The translations under genes were made by a program, and so were the position numbers. Below the pieces are notes generated by a model. It was not told the origin of the DNA. It saw only the letters and a list, made by a program, of their open reading frames with translations, and made no database searches. Positions 18,797 through 27,056 of a stretch of 64,000 nt of DNA are shown piece after piece (the stretch's first letter is position 1; each line of letters begins with the position of its first letter). This DNA comes from Neotabrizicola shimadae (GTDB lineage: Bacteria; Pseudomonadota; Alphaproteobacteria; Rhodobacterales; Rhodobacteraceae), in assembly GCF_019623905.1 (NCBI RefSeq), contig NZ_CP069370.1, forward strand, positions 3,576,001 to 3,640,000, in the 5' to 3' direction.

Positions 18797-19731
18797 GCCA
18801 GGGCCTCCTTCGCCTGCCGGTCCTGCAAGGCCATCAGCACCACCGCCGCCACCAGGATCGCGCCATAGGCAACCTGCAGCACATAGGTCGAGACGTTGAA
18901 GGTCGTCAGCAGGCTTTGCAGCAGGAAGATGTCGATGGCCCCGATGGCCGCCCCCGCCAGCCCGCCGCGCCCGCCGGCCAGGCTCACCCCGCCCAGCGCC
19001 ACCGCGGCAATGGCGATCAGCGTGTAGCCGGGGCCCACATTGGGGTCGGCCGATCCGATCAGCGCCGTCAGCATCATGCCCGCCGCCCCGGCCAGAAGCC
19101 CGGTCAGCACATAGGCGGCAAAGCGCACGGCGGTCACGTTCACGCCTGCGGTAAAGGCCGCGCGGTCGTCGCTGCCCACGGCCATCAGCTGGTCATGGAA
19201 CGGCAGCCGGGTCAGGCCCCACCACAGCGCGGCAATCACCGCCAGCGGCACAATGGAATAGGCCCCCGCCATTGCCTTCAGCCAGTCGGGTACCGGCCCG
19301 ACCGGGGCCGGCAGGATGGTCAGCGTCACCCCGGTCAGGATCAGGTAAACCCCCAGCGTCGCGACGATCGGCTGGATGCGCACCACCGTCGCCAGAACCC
19401 CGTTCACGGCGCCGATCGCCGCCCCGATCAGCAGGGCCGCCGGCCACAGCAGGAAGGGCGAGCTCACGCCCGCCTGCAGGAACAGCACCTGCACCACCAC
19501 GGCATTCACCAGCCCCATCACCGGCCCGACCGATATGTCGATGCCGCCCCGCCCCGCCAGAATCACCGGGGTCGAGGCCAGCGCCGCACCGATCAGCGGT
19601 GCCGCTAGGCCGATCAGCGTGCCCCAGGCCGCCGGATGGAACCGCGCGGGGTTCATAACGATGTTCGCGACCAGCAGCACAAGCAGGATCGCCGCGGCAA
19701 AGCCGTATCTCTGGATAACCTGGCGGATCAT
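18793..19731 (-). CDS. ABC sugar transporter permease, RbsC type
   Basis: A 312-residue BPD_transp_2 permease, paralogous to its neighbour. Family motifs are AGRGGIDISVGPVMGLVNAVVVQ near residue 65 and GGVSLAGGRGGLAGAAIGAIDIFLLQ toward the C-terminus. There are about nine membrane segments. Its start overlaps the end of the second ATPase gene by 4 nt, and its stop overlaps the start of the next permease by 4 nt. Two distinct permeases fit the two distinct ATPases upstream. Confidence 0.92.
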   Translation of the reverse strand: MIRQVIQRYGFAAAILLVLLVANIVMNPARFHPAAWGTLIGLAAPLIGAALASTPVILAGRGGIDISVGPVMGLVNAVVVQVLFLQAGVSSPFLLWPAALLIGAAIGAVNGVLATVVRIQPIVATLGVYLILTGVTLTILPAPVGPVPDWLKAMAGAYSIVPLAVIAALWWGLTRLPFHDQLMAVGSDDRAAFTAGVNVTAVRFAAYVLTGLLAGAAGMMLTALIGSADPNVGPGYTLIAIAAVALGGVSLAGGRGGLAGAAIGAIDIFLLQSLLTTFNVSTYVLQVAYGAILVAAVVLMALQDRQAKEALA

Positions 19732-20474
19732 GCTGCCCGCCCGAACATCGCGGCGATCACCGTCTCGGTCCGCATCGCCTCGCCGGAAAAGGACGCGGTC
19801 ATCTCATGGTCGCGGAACACCAGGACACGCTGGCACAGGACGAGAATCTCCTCGATCTCGCTCGACAGGATGACCAGCGCCATGCCCTCGCGGGCCAGAT
19901 CCCGGAACAGGTCGTACAGCACATGGCGCGTGGCGACATCGACGCCGCGCGTCGGATCGTTCAGCAAAAGAACCCTCGGCTCGCGGGCCAGGGCCCGCGC
20001 CAGCAGCACCTTCTGCTGGTTGCCCCCCGAAAGGGTGGTGATCGGGGCATCTGGCCGGGGCGCCACGATGGACAGCCGCTCCTTCCATGCCTCGTATCGC
20101 GCACGCCGGGCGGCCGGGCTGATCAGCGGGCCGCGCTTGTCGCGGGCCACGGTGGCGATGGCGAAATTGTCCAGGATCGACAGCGACGGAAAGATGCCCG
20201 TGCTGCGCCGGTCGCGCGGCACATAGGCAATGCCTGCCCGCTCGGCCTCGGCAAAGCCGGTGATTGCCCGCTCGCCCCCACCCGACCGCAGGCGCACCTG
20301 TCCCGTGGCATTGTTCAGCCCGGCCAGCCGGGTCAGGAACCGGTCCTGCCCGTGCCCGTCCAACCCGGCCAGGCCCACGATTTCGCCCCCCCGGATCGTC
20401 TGGACGATGGGCGCGGCGCCGGCCCGCAGCGCAAGCCCGGACACGTCAAGCACCACGTTCTCAGGCATGGGCAT
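19728..20474 (-). CDS. ABC ATPase, equivalent to the C-terminal half of RbsA
   Basis: A 248-residue nucleotide-binding subunit. Its P-loop is degenerate (GLDGHGQDRF, lacking the GKS/T lysine), as in the second domain of RbsA-type ATPases. The signature LSGGNQQKVLLARAL and the D-loop region LLLNDPTRGVDVATR are intact, although the catalytic Glu after Walker B is replaced by Asn-Asp. The ATG at 20474 (or 20468) overlaps the stop of the first ATPase by 8-14 nt. The longer frame from 20591 overlaps that gene entirely. Together the two genes make up one split RbsA, with the functional ATP site probably formed across the pair. Confidence 0.88.
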   Translation of the reverse strand: MPMPENVVLDVSGLALRAGAAPIVQTIRGGEIVGLAGLDGHGQDRFLTRLAGLNNATGQVRLRSGGGERAITGFAEAERAGIAYVPRDRRSTGIFPSLSILDNFAIATVARDKRGPLISPAARRARYEAWKERLSIVAPRPDAPITTLSGGNQQKVLLARALAREPRVLLLNDPTRGVDVATRHVLYDLFRDLAREGMALVILSSEIEEILVLCQRVLVFRDHEMTASFSGEAMRTETVIAAMFGRAA

Positions 20475-21207
20475 GGCTCCGCAATTCTTCAGCCGTCTGG
20501 GGGGCCATGACCCGCAGCAGGTCAGCCGGGGTCGCGTTGCCACGCGGGCCGCTTTGTACCACCCGCCCGCTTCGCAGCACGGAAATGTCATCGGACAGCG
20601 CCATCACCTCGTCCATGCGATGCGTGATGAACAGGATAAGCCGCCCCTCGGCCGCCTGCCGCTGCATGAAGGCAAAGACGGATTCCCGGTCGGCGAAGTC
20701 CAGCGCCGCGGTAATCTCGTCCAGGATCAGGATGCGCGGATCCCGCGCCACCGCACGGGCCAGCACCACCAGTTGTTGCGCCGCCAGGGGCAGGCGGCCA
20801 GCCGGCAGATCCAGCGGAATCTCGGTTCGGGCAAACCGGGCCAGAACCTCGGCCGCCCGGTCGCGTCGGCGTGCCCTGGGGATGTTCCGCCGCCACAGGC
20901 CGTCCAGACCCAACAGGATGTTGTCGGTCACGCTCCGGTCCGGCGCGATCAGAACTTCCTGAAACGCCGTGGCAAAGCCCTGGGCCTGGAAATCCGCCGG
21001 ATTGCGCCCGGTGATCGCGCGCCCGTCCAGCCGGACCGTGCCACTGTCGGGCTGCACGATGCCCGAGAGAATCTTCACCAGCGTGCTCTTGCCCGATCCG
21101 TTCTCGCCCAGGATCGTGTGGATGGTCCCCGGGCGGAAGGCGATGGTCGCATCCGACAGGGCAATGGTCTCGCCATAGCGTTTCGAAATCGCTGCGATGT
21201 CCAGCAC
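20461..21207 (-). CDS. ABC ATPase, equivalent to the N-terminal half of RbsA
   Basis: A 248-residue ATPase. Walker A is GENGSGKSTL and the Q-loop is in ATAFQEVL. The signature region reads LPLAAQQLVVLARAV rather than canonical LSxGxxQ, and Walker B is ILILDEITAALD with the catalytic Glu. The H-loop His is in FITHRMDE. It corresponds to the first domain of RbsA-type sugar ATPases, which normally occurs in one about 500-residue chain with a second domain. Here the second domain is the next gene. It follows the periplasmic binding protein gene by 60 bp. Confidence 0.9.
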   Translation of the reverse strand: MLDIAAISKRYGETIALSDATIAFRPGTIHTILGENGSGKSTLVKILSGIVQPDSGTVRLDGRAITGRNPADFQAQGFATAFQEVLIAPDRSVTDNILLGLDGLWRRNIPRARRRDRAAEVLARFARTEIPLDLPAGRLPLAAQQLVVLARAVARDPRILILDEITAALDFADRESVFAFMQRQAAEGRLILFITHRMDEVMALSDDISVLRSGRVVQSGPRGNATPADLLRVMAPQTAEELRSHAHA

Positions 21208-21267
21208 AGGTCGGCTCCGGGTCAGATCGGTGGGCCGCCCCGGACAGGTCCGGGGCGGCAGTCGTCA

Positions 21268-22455
21268 TCACTTCGCGCAGGCGTCCGGCACCTGGCTGTA
21301 ATCCCAGCCCGGCGTCGGTGCCGGGTTCGAGAAGTAGGCGTCGATCAGCTCTTCCGGCACCGGATCGGTCGGCGGCACCGGGAAGACCGACACCGCATCC
21401 GGCGTCATGCAGTCCTTGTACCACGCCTCCAGATTGGCCCCGTCCACCGCCGGGATGGGCATCAGCAGCGTGTTTAGCGTCGGCTTCTGGCCCGACAGGA
21501 TGCGTACGCCCACGCGGAACAGCGTCTCGGCCGTCCAGTGCGGCAGCACCGCATGACCGGCAAAGCGATAGTCATCCGGGTTGGCCTTCCAGTAGCCCAG
21601 CGCATCGCCAGTGATCGACCCGGTGATCAGCGGCGCGGGCCGGCCAGCCTCCTTGAAGGCCTCCGCTACCACGCGGCTCTCCGAACCGGCGGTCCAGACC
21701 GCGTCGATCTGCGCCGGATTGGTGGCCAGCGTCTGCAGCACGACCGTCTTGGTGACATTGGCCGTCCAGTCGCCATTCACCACGCGGGCGATCTTCAGGT
21801 TCGGATACTGCGCCATCGCCTTGTCGGCGCCCGCGCGTTCCTGCGCCACGATGGGATGGCCGGCGATGCCTTCCACGATCAGCACATTGCCGCCATCGGG
21901 CAGCGCCTTACCGATCATGTCCATCATGTCATAGCCCCAGCGGGCATAGTTGCTGTCCACGTTGACCGCGTTGGTGCTGGTCACCGAACCCGCCGCGGTC
22001 ACGAAGGGAATCCCCGCCGCCGCCGCCGCATCCACCGCCTCGTCCAGCCCCGTCGCCGAACCGGGGATCGAGGTGATGATCGAACAGCCCTTGTCGATGA
22101 AGGCGCGGATCTGGTTGATCTGCTGGCCCACATCGCCGTTGCTGTCCGACACCTCGAAGCTCGACACCGAGCCGTCGGCGATCAGCCCGTCCACCAGCCG
22201 CTTCAGCTCCTGGGTCACGGTCACGCGCCAGGGATTGCCCTGGTAGGATTCCGAATGGCACCACTTCCACGGCTTCGCCGGCGGGGTATAGTTCGCCAGC
22301 GGCCCCGGCAGGATCGTCTGCGGCGCACCGTCGTACTGCGCCTTCAGCGGCTCGGGCAGCGCGGCGATCACCGCTTCCACCGCCTCGTCCGCCTGGACCG
22401 ATGTGGCAAGGCACAAGGCCGTGGCAGCCATCAACCCCTGGATAACCGTCTTCAT
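21268..22455 (-). CDS. Periplasmic sugar-binding protein (Peripla_BP_4 type)
   Basis: A 395-residue secreted protein. The signal peptide MKTVIQGLMAATALCLATSVQA is followed by a mature N-terminus DEAVEAV. The type I periplasmic fold shows VSSFEVSDSNGDVGQQINQI and an IPFVTAAGSVTS hinge. The C-terminal half has DAVWTAGSESRVVAEAF. Four Cys residues are present in the mature chain. It supplies ligand to the two permeases and two ATPases downstream. The ligand is unknown; the family binds ribose, xylose, autoinducer-2, inositol and similar compounds. Confidence 0.9.
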   Translation of the reverse strand: MKTVIQGLMAATALCLATSVQADEAVEAVIAALPEPLKAQYDGAPQTILPGPLANYTPPAKPWKWCHSESYQGNPWRVTVTQELKRLVDGLIADGSVSSFEVSDSNGDVGQQINQIRAFIDKGCSIITSIPGSATGLDEAVDAAAAAGIPFVTAAGSVTSTNAVNVDSNYARWGYDMMDMIGKALPDGGNVLIVEGIAGHPIVAQERAGADKAMAQYPNLKIARVVNGDWTANVTKTVVLQTLATNPAQIDAVWTAGSESRVVAEAFKEAGRPAPLITGSITGDALGYWKANPDDYRFAGHAVLPHWTAETLFRVGVRILSGQKPTLNTLLMPIPAVDGANLEAWYKDCMTPDAVSVFPVPPTDPVPEELIDAYFSNPAPTPGWDYSQVPDACAK

Positions 22456-22499
22456 CTCGCTTCCTCCCTTGATCTTCGTCCAACCCGTTTCCGGGGCCG

Positions 22500-23636
22500 T
22501 CAGTCCCCGGGCGAAAAACTCTCCCGGAACAGTCGATTGATCGCGGCCATGACCGGCCCCGCCGCGTCCTTGCGGATCAGCCCTTCGGTGATCCGCTCCG
22601 AGGCCGCCGCCTGGAACGCCATGTAGCCGTCATGCCGCGGGCGCACCCAGGCGCCGTCCAACGTCGCCCGCGTGGCGCGGTAGAAATCCCCCGCCGCCAG
22701 GTTCACCGCCTCGTCCCCCCAGGCCGCCGCATGGCCCGGCTGCCCGCCCGAGGCGGCATAGATCCCGCGCTGCACATCGGCGCCGGCCACCCAGTAGGCA
22801 AAGTCCAGCGCCGCCCCCGGTTCCGCCGAAAAGGCCGACACCGCGATCCCGGTCCCGCCCAGTGCCGAACCCACCGGACCGTCCGGCCCCGCCACCGGCA
22901 TGTCGGCAAACCCGATCCGCCGCGGCCGGAACCCCGGCACCGCATAGCTCACATAGCCATAGATCAGCGGCGCGCAGGCAATGCGCGCCCCCTCTCCGGC
23001 CATCGCCTCGAACACCGCGATGGGGTCCATCCCCGCGCAGGCCGGATCCACCAGCCCCGCGATTTCGCGCATCATCTCCCAGACGCGCTCGCCCGTGTCG
23101 CTGTCAATCAGATCGGGCCCCTCCACCCGGCAGGGCCGCCCCAACTGCCCCGCCAGCGTGTACAGCACCATCAGCGAATGCGGTGGCCGCAGGGGCAGCA
23201 TCACCCGCCCCTCATGCGCCAGCGCCACCACCTCGTCCCAACGCCCCAGCGGCGCGGCCAGCAGATCCGGCCGCCAGGCCTGCACCTGGGTCGCCGCGTC
23301 GATGGGAAAGGCCCACTGCCGCCCCTTCCAGGTATAGCTCGGAAAGCTCTGCCCCAGCGACCCCGCGGACAGTTCCGCCAGCGCCGCCGCGCCCTCCGGC
23401 ACATCCAGCGCCAGCAGGCAACCCTCCTCGGTGATCTGCCCCACATGCGGGTGGTCGATGACGATCAGGTCATAGGCCCGCGCCAGATCCTCCACCGGAT
23501 AGGATTCGAAATCCTGCAGCGACCGCTTGTCCCAGTCGATGCCCACGCCCGTCCGCTTTTCCCAGGCCGCCGCACAGGCGACCATCGGGTCAAAGCCCCG
23601 CGGATGGCTCCATGTCATGCCCTTCAGCCGCGTCAC
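22500..23636 (-). CDS. Solute-binding-protein-like protein with no signal peptide
   Basis: A 378-residue protein resembling type II (family 1) extracellular solute-binding proteins: lobes around DLIVIDHPHVGQITEEG, AFPIDAATQVQAWRPDLL, GTGIAVSAFSAEPGAALDFAYW and the C-terminal ITEGLIRKDAAG. It has no signal peptide or lipobox. The N-terminus MTRLKGMTWSHPRGFDPM starts straight into the fold, and the start is fixed by a 4-nt overlap with the CoA-transferase gene. It is therefore probably cytoplasmic. It may bind the CoA-transferase's acid or CoA ester, or act as an unusual enzyme or sensor. The operon already has a proper binding protein. Confidence 0.8.
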   Translation of the reverse strand: MTRLKGMTWSHPRGFDPMVACAAAWEKRTGVGIDWDKRSLQDFESYPVEDLARAYDLIVIDHPHVGQITEEGCLLALDVPEGAAALAELSAGSLGQSFPSYTWKGRQWAFPIDAATQVQAWRPDLLAAPLGRWDEVVALAHEGRVMLPLRPPHSLMVLYTLAGQLGRPCRVEGPDLIDSDTGERVWEMMREIAGLVDPACAGMDPIAVFEAMAGEGARIACAPLIYGYVSYAVPGFRPRRIGFADMPVAGPDGPVGSALGGTGIAVSAFSAEPGAALDFAYWVAGADVQRGIYAASGGQPGHAAAWGDEAVNLAAGDFYRATRATLDGAWVRPRHDGYMAFQAAASERITEGLIRKDAAGPVMAAINRLFRESFSPGD

Positions 23637-24796
23637 AGCCCGAACTCCGCCCGGATCGCCGCCGAATCCGCGCCCACCAGGGGGGCCGCCTGCCCCACCG
23701 CCGCCCGCTTGCCGTTGATCCGCAGCGGCGAGCGCGTCGTGTCGATCGAAACGCCATCCGCCCGCGTCACGGTCTGCAGCATGTCCAGCACGCGGAATCC
23801 TTCACTTGCCAGCATCTCTTCCCAGTTCAGCACCCGCGCGCACCAGATGTCGGCCGGCTCCAGAATCGCCAGCCACTCGTCCACCGTGCGCGTCGCCACC
23901 ACTTCGGCGATCCGGCGCTTGATCTCGTCGCGGTGCCGGAACCAGCTGGCCGGATCGTCGCGATAGGGCGCCAGCGTGCCAATCCCCATCAGGTCGGCCA
24001 GCCGAGGAATGGGTGTCATGGCAATCGCCAGATAGCCGTCCCTCGCCGGATACACGCCATAGGGCGCCGACAGATAGGCATGGGCGCTGCGGAAGTCCGA
24101 GCGCTTCGGCAACCTCCGCCCGTCGTTCAGATGCGTGGTCAGAACCTCGAACTGGAAGTCGACCAAAGCCTCCAGAAGGCTCGTCTCGACATGCGCGCCC
24201 TCGCCCGTGATGCCGCGCCGCACCAGAGCAGCCAGGATACCCTGCGCACAGGCGGCCCCCGCCAGCATGTCGCCCACCGCCAGGCCAAAGGGCACCGGCC
24301 CCTGACCCTCGTCCCCGTTCAGCCACATCACGCCGGAACGCGACTGCGCCAGCAAGTCCTGGCCAGGCCGCGAAACCCAGGGGCCTTCCTCGCCGTACCC
24401 GCTGATCGAGGCGTAGACGAGCCGCGGATTGATTGCCCGCGCCGCCACATGGTCCAGCCCCAGCCGCTCGATCACGCCGGGCCGAAAGTTCTGGATCAGC
24501 ACATCCGCCTTTGCGATCAGCCGCTTCAGGGCCTCCAGATCGGCAGGGTTCTTCAGATCGATCGCCAGGCTTTCCTTGCCCCGGTTGATCGCGTGGAAGA
24601 TCGTCGAATCCCCGCCGATCTCGGTATCGGATAGATACAGCCGGCGGGACAGGTCGCCGCCATCGGGCCGCTCGATCTTGATGACCCGGGCGCCAAGGTC
24701 CAGCAGCCGCAACGAACAATAGGGGCCCGAAAGGAACTGGCTCATGTCCAGAACCACAAGCCCGCTCAGCGGCAGCGTGGGATCGGTGTCGCGCAA
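23633..24796 (-). CDS. CaiB/BaiF family III CoA-transferase
   Basis: About 387 residues. Family features: the opening LSGLVVLDMSQFLSGPYCS, GARVIKIERP, NRGKESLAIDLK, LIQNFRPGVIERLGL, and the presumed catalytic Asp176 in AVGDMLAGA. Members move CoA between an acyl-CoA donor and a carboxylic acid. I chose the TTG at 24796 because GGAGAAG precedes it and the resulting N-terminus matches family length; an ATG at 24823 or 24856 would add an Arg-rich extension. It heads a seven-gene operon with a sugar ABC transporter, an odd partnership suggesting the imported compound is oxidised to an acid and then activated as a CoA ester. Confidence 0.88.
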   Translation of the reverse strand: MRDTDPTLPLSGLVVLDMSQFLSGPYCSLRLLDLGARVIKIERPDGGDLSRRLYLSDTEIGGDSTIFHAINRGKESLAIDLKNPADLEALKRLIAKADVLIQNFRPGVIERLGLDHVAARAINPRLVYASISGYGEEGPWVSRPGQDLLAQSRSGVMWLNGDEGQGPVPFGLAVGDMLAGAACAQGILAALVRRGITGEGAHVETSLLEALVDFQFEVLTTHLNDGRRLPKRSDFRSAHAYLSAPYGVYPARDGYLAIAMTPIPRLADLMGIGTLAPYRDDPASWFRHRDEIKRRIAEVVATRTVDEWLAILEPADIWCARVLNWEEMLASEGFRVLDMLQTVTRADGVSIDTTRSPLRINGKRAAVGQAAPLVGADSAAIRAEFGL

Positions 24797-24884
24797 AGCT
24801 CTTCTCCGGCTCCTGCCCCCCATGCCGCGCCGGCGCGTCGCGCCCGGCTTCGGCATGGCCGGAACTTTCGTTGATGAATCATGT

Positions 24885-24898
24885 TTTCATTTGTGGAA
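24885..24898. promoter_or_regulatory. Candidate IclR operator, CoA-transferase operon side
   Basis: TTTCATTTGTGGAA, in the 179-bp gap upstream of the CoA-transferase gene. The same 14-mer with two changes occurs at 25816-25829 upstream of the divergent lactonase gene. An imperfect TTC/GGAA symmetry fits IclR-family sites. Assignment is by position and recurrence only. Confidence 0.4.
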
Positions 24899-24975
24899 GA
24901 TTCTCGCAAGCCCGAAATGTGACGCCCGGGCGCCGGCCATCGACGGCCGCGCCCTTCCCGGCATAGGGATTGGAG

Positions 24976-25746
24976 TTACGACGACAGAGAGCCCGAAAGG
25001 TCCTTGCCCGCCTGGATCAGAAGCCGCAGCACCTGGTCGCGATCGGGGGCCTCGTGATTGTCCAGCCGCAACACGAAGGGGCAGGTCAGCGCCGCAAGCA
25101 CCGAACCGTCCGATGCCAGGATCGGCACCGAAAGGTTCATCACCCCTGCTGTCTGCTGGCTTTCCATCGATTCATAGCCCTGGGCGCGCACTTGCTCCAG
25201 CCGCGCATCAAGGTTCGGCGGCGGGGCTTCGTGCGGCATCCATTCGTGTTCCTCGAACATCAGCGCGCGTTCATATTCCGGCGCAAAGGCCAGAAGCACA
25301 TGGCCCGACCCGGTGTTGACCATGCCCACGCGCGCACCCACGCGGATCGCAAGCCCCCAGTAACCCGGCGCTTCGACCTGTGCGATCACCACAAGATCGC
25401 CCCTGTCGTATTTCACCAGATGGCAAGCCTGTTCCGCCGCCGCCGTGAACCGGCGCATCACCGGGGTCGCCAACCCCACCAGCCGCCGGATCGGCGGGCG
25501 ACGGTGCGCCAGCAGGAACAGTTTCATCGTCAGTTCATAGGTGTCGCCCTGCCGCGCGACATAGCCGCGCCGTGCCAGGCGGTCGAGCATCCGGTAAAGT
25601 TCGGTCGGACTGCGGCCAAGGGCGCTCGAAATGTCCTTGAGCGTCATTCCCTCTTCCGTTGCGGCCAGAAGTTCGATCATGTCCAGCCCCTTGTCGAGTG
25701 CGGGCGCGCGATAGCGGCCTTCGTCTTCCGGGTCGGACATCTTCAC
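24976..25746 (-). CDS. IclR-family transcriptional regulator
   Basis: A 256-residue regulator. The N-terminal winged helix (about 12-80) has MTLKDISSALGRSPTELYRMLDRLARRGYV. The C-terminal IclR effector domain (about 85-250) contains GARVGMVNTGSGHVLLAF and the conserved ESQQTAGVMNLSVPILASDGSVLAALT. It lies between the lactonase gene (divergent) and the CoA-transferase/ABC operon (same direction), flanked on each side by one copy of a shared 14-bp motif. This fits local control of both units. The effector is presumably a pathway intermediate. Confidence 0.92.
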   Translation of the reverse strand: MKMSDPEDEGRYRAPALDKGLDMIELLAATEEGMTLKDISSALGRSPTELYRMLDRLARRGYVARQGDTYELTMKLFLLAHRRPPIRRLVGLATPVMRRFTAAAEQACHLVKYDRGDLVVIAQVEAPGYWGLAIRVGARVGMVNTGSGHVLLAFAPEYERALMFEEHEWMPHEAPPPNLDARLEQVRAQGYESMESQQTAGVMNLSVPILASDGSVLAALTCPFVLRLDNHEAPDRDQVLRLLIQAGKDLSGSLSS

Positions 25747-25773
25747 CTCTTGTCTGCGAGGCCGATGCTACGC

Positions 25774-25793
25774 GTTGACGGGCCTGCGTCAAC
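25774..25793. promoter_or_regulatory. Perfect inverted repeat in the IclR-lactonase intergenic region
   Basis: GTTGACG, a 6-bp spacer, then CGTCAAC: 7-bp arms with no mismatch, 28 bp before the IclR start and 70 bp before the lactonase start. It could be an operator for IclR autoregulation, or for another regulator. The left arm also contains TTGAC, which could double as a -35 element for either direction. Confidence 0.45.
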
Positions 25794-25815
25794 AGAGTTT
25801 ACTGGCGATACAGCC

Positions 25816-25829
25816 TTTCATTCATGGAA
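25816..25829. promoter_or_regulatory. Candidate IclR operator, lactonase side
   Basis: TTTCATTCATGGAA, 34 bp before the lactonase ATG. It matches 12 of 14 positions of the site at 24885-24898. Confidence 0.4.
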
Positions 25830-25862
25830 TGACTCGCGGCGCCAACGATCCGGGGGAGCATC

Positions 25863-26969
25863 ATGGCCGAAGATCTGCTCTTGTTCATCGGAACCCTCAA
25901 CCGCGAGGCGCCCTATTTCCAGGGTGCGCGCGGCAACGGCCTGAACGTCTATGCCTTCGACGAAGACAAACTGAACGTGGTTCACCTGGCCGAGTTCAGC
26001 GGTATCGACAACCCGACCTATCTCTCCGTCTCGCCCGATGGAAGCCGCGTCTATGCGAATTCCGAAATCTTCGGCTGGGCCGAAGGTCTGGTCTCTGCCC
26101 TCGCCTTCGACCGCGCGACCGAGAAACTCGTGCCGCTCAACATGCAACCGACCCTTGGCAGCATCCCGGCACACAGCGCCCTCTCTCGGGATGGCAAGCA
26201 TCTCTTCGTCGTCAATTACACGCTCGGCGATAGTGGCCCCGACCAATCGTTCGTGATTCTCGGCCTGCGTCCCGATGGCAGCCTGACCTCGGTCAAGGCC
26301 AGCGCCGCACACCGCGGGCATGGCCCCAATGCCGCCCGCCAGGAACGCGCCCATGCCCACAGCGTGACCGAAGTGGCCGACAACCTCGTGATCGTCGCCG
26401 ATCTCGGCACCGACCAACTCATTACCTACCAGATCGCCGCGGATGGCAGCCCCCGGCGCATCACGGCCACCCCAACCGCGCCCGGCGCCGGCCCGCGCCA
26501 TGCGACGCTGCATCCGAACGGGCGCCTTTTCTTCGTGATGAACGAGCTCGATTCCTCGGTCACTGCCCATGCGCTCGATCCGGCAACCGGAACCCTGACG
26601 CTGATCGACTCGCAGCCCGCCGTCCCGGCAGAGGCGCGCGAGTCGAACCACTGTTCCGACATCCAGATTTCGCCGGATGGTCGTTTTCTCTATGGCGCCA
26701 ACCGGGGCCATGACAGCATCGCGATCTTCGCCGTCGATCAGGACAGCGGCCGGCTCACCCCGCTTGGCTACGCGCCCTGCGGCGGAGCGACGCCGCGCAA
26801 CCTCGCGCTCACGCCCTCGGGGCGGCACCTCCTGTCGGCAAACCAGAACGCCGACCGGGTCAGTATCCTGCGCCGCGAAGCGGAGACCGGGCTTCTGGAA
26901 GATACGGGCGTCTTCATTGCCATCGGCACGCCAATGTGCGTGAAATTCGCCGTTCCGCCCGCGTCCTGA
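25863..26969 (+). CDS. Lactonase family protein (6-phosphogluconolactonase/YbhE type, beta-propeller)
   Basis: A 368-residue cytosolic seven-bladed propeller. Typical blade strings are NPTYLSVSPDGSRVYANSE, IPAHSALSRDGKHLFVVNYT, GPRHATLHPNGRLFFVMNEL, CSDIQISPDGRFLYGANRG and TPRNLALTPSGRHLLSANQN. Conserved AHAHSV and catalytic-cleft His/Arg/Glu residues are present. Family members hydrolyse sugar lactones such as 6-phosphogluconolactone or other aldonolactones. Start ATG follows GGGGAG. It diverges from the IclR gene and ends directly at repeat copy A. It probably opens a lactone formed by oxidation of the sugar imported by the neighbouring transporter. Confidence 0.9.
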   Translation: MAEDLLLFIGTLNREAPYFQGARGNGLNVYAFDEDKLNVVHLAEFSGIDNPTYLSVSPDGSRVYANSEIFGWAEGLVSALAFDRATEKLVPLNMQPTLGSIPAHSALSRDGKHLFVVNYTLGDSGPDQSFVILGLRPDGSLTSVKASAAHRGHGPNAARQERAHAHSVTEVADNLVIVADLGTDQLITYQIAADGSPRRITATPTAPGAGPRHATLHPNGRLFFVMNELDSSVTAHALDPATGTLTLIDSQPAVPAEARESNHCSDIQISPDGRFLYGANRGHDSIAIFAVDQDSGRLTPLGYAPCGGATPRNLALTPSGRHLLSANQNADRVSILRREAETGLLEDTGVFIAIGTPMCVKFAVPPAS

Positions 26970-27056
26970 CCTCGGACAATTCTTAAGTCCAAGTTAAAGC
27001 GGTTTCGTAAGATATTGATTTTATTTGGATCGACTCAGCGTCCGAGCTCGGACGCC
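26970..27056 (-). repeat. 87-bp dispersed repeat, copy A
   Basis: It fills the whole space from the lactonase stop codon into the last codons of the rsmB-type gene. Read on the minus strand it starts with the perfect palindrome GCGTCCGAGCTCGGACGC (27038-27055), then an AT-richer tail with AACCGCTTTAACTTGGACTT and ends TTGTCCGAGG. I count about 11 mismatches to copy B over the full 87 bp. It is inverted relative to copies B and C. Function unknown. Confidence 0.85.

Noticed and set aside
19728..21207. A sequencing frameshift explaining the two ATPase genes
   Set aside because: The second protein has its own start codon with overlap, and both proteins are of sensible, equal length. The split looks genuine, though read-level checking was not possible.
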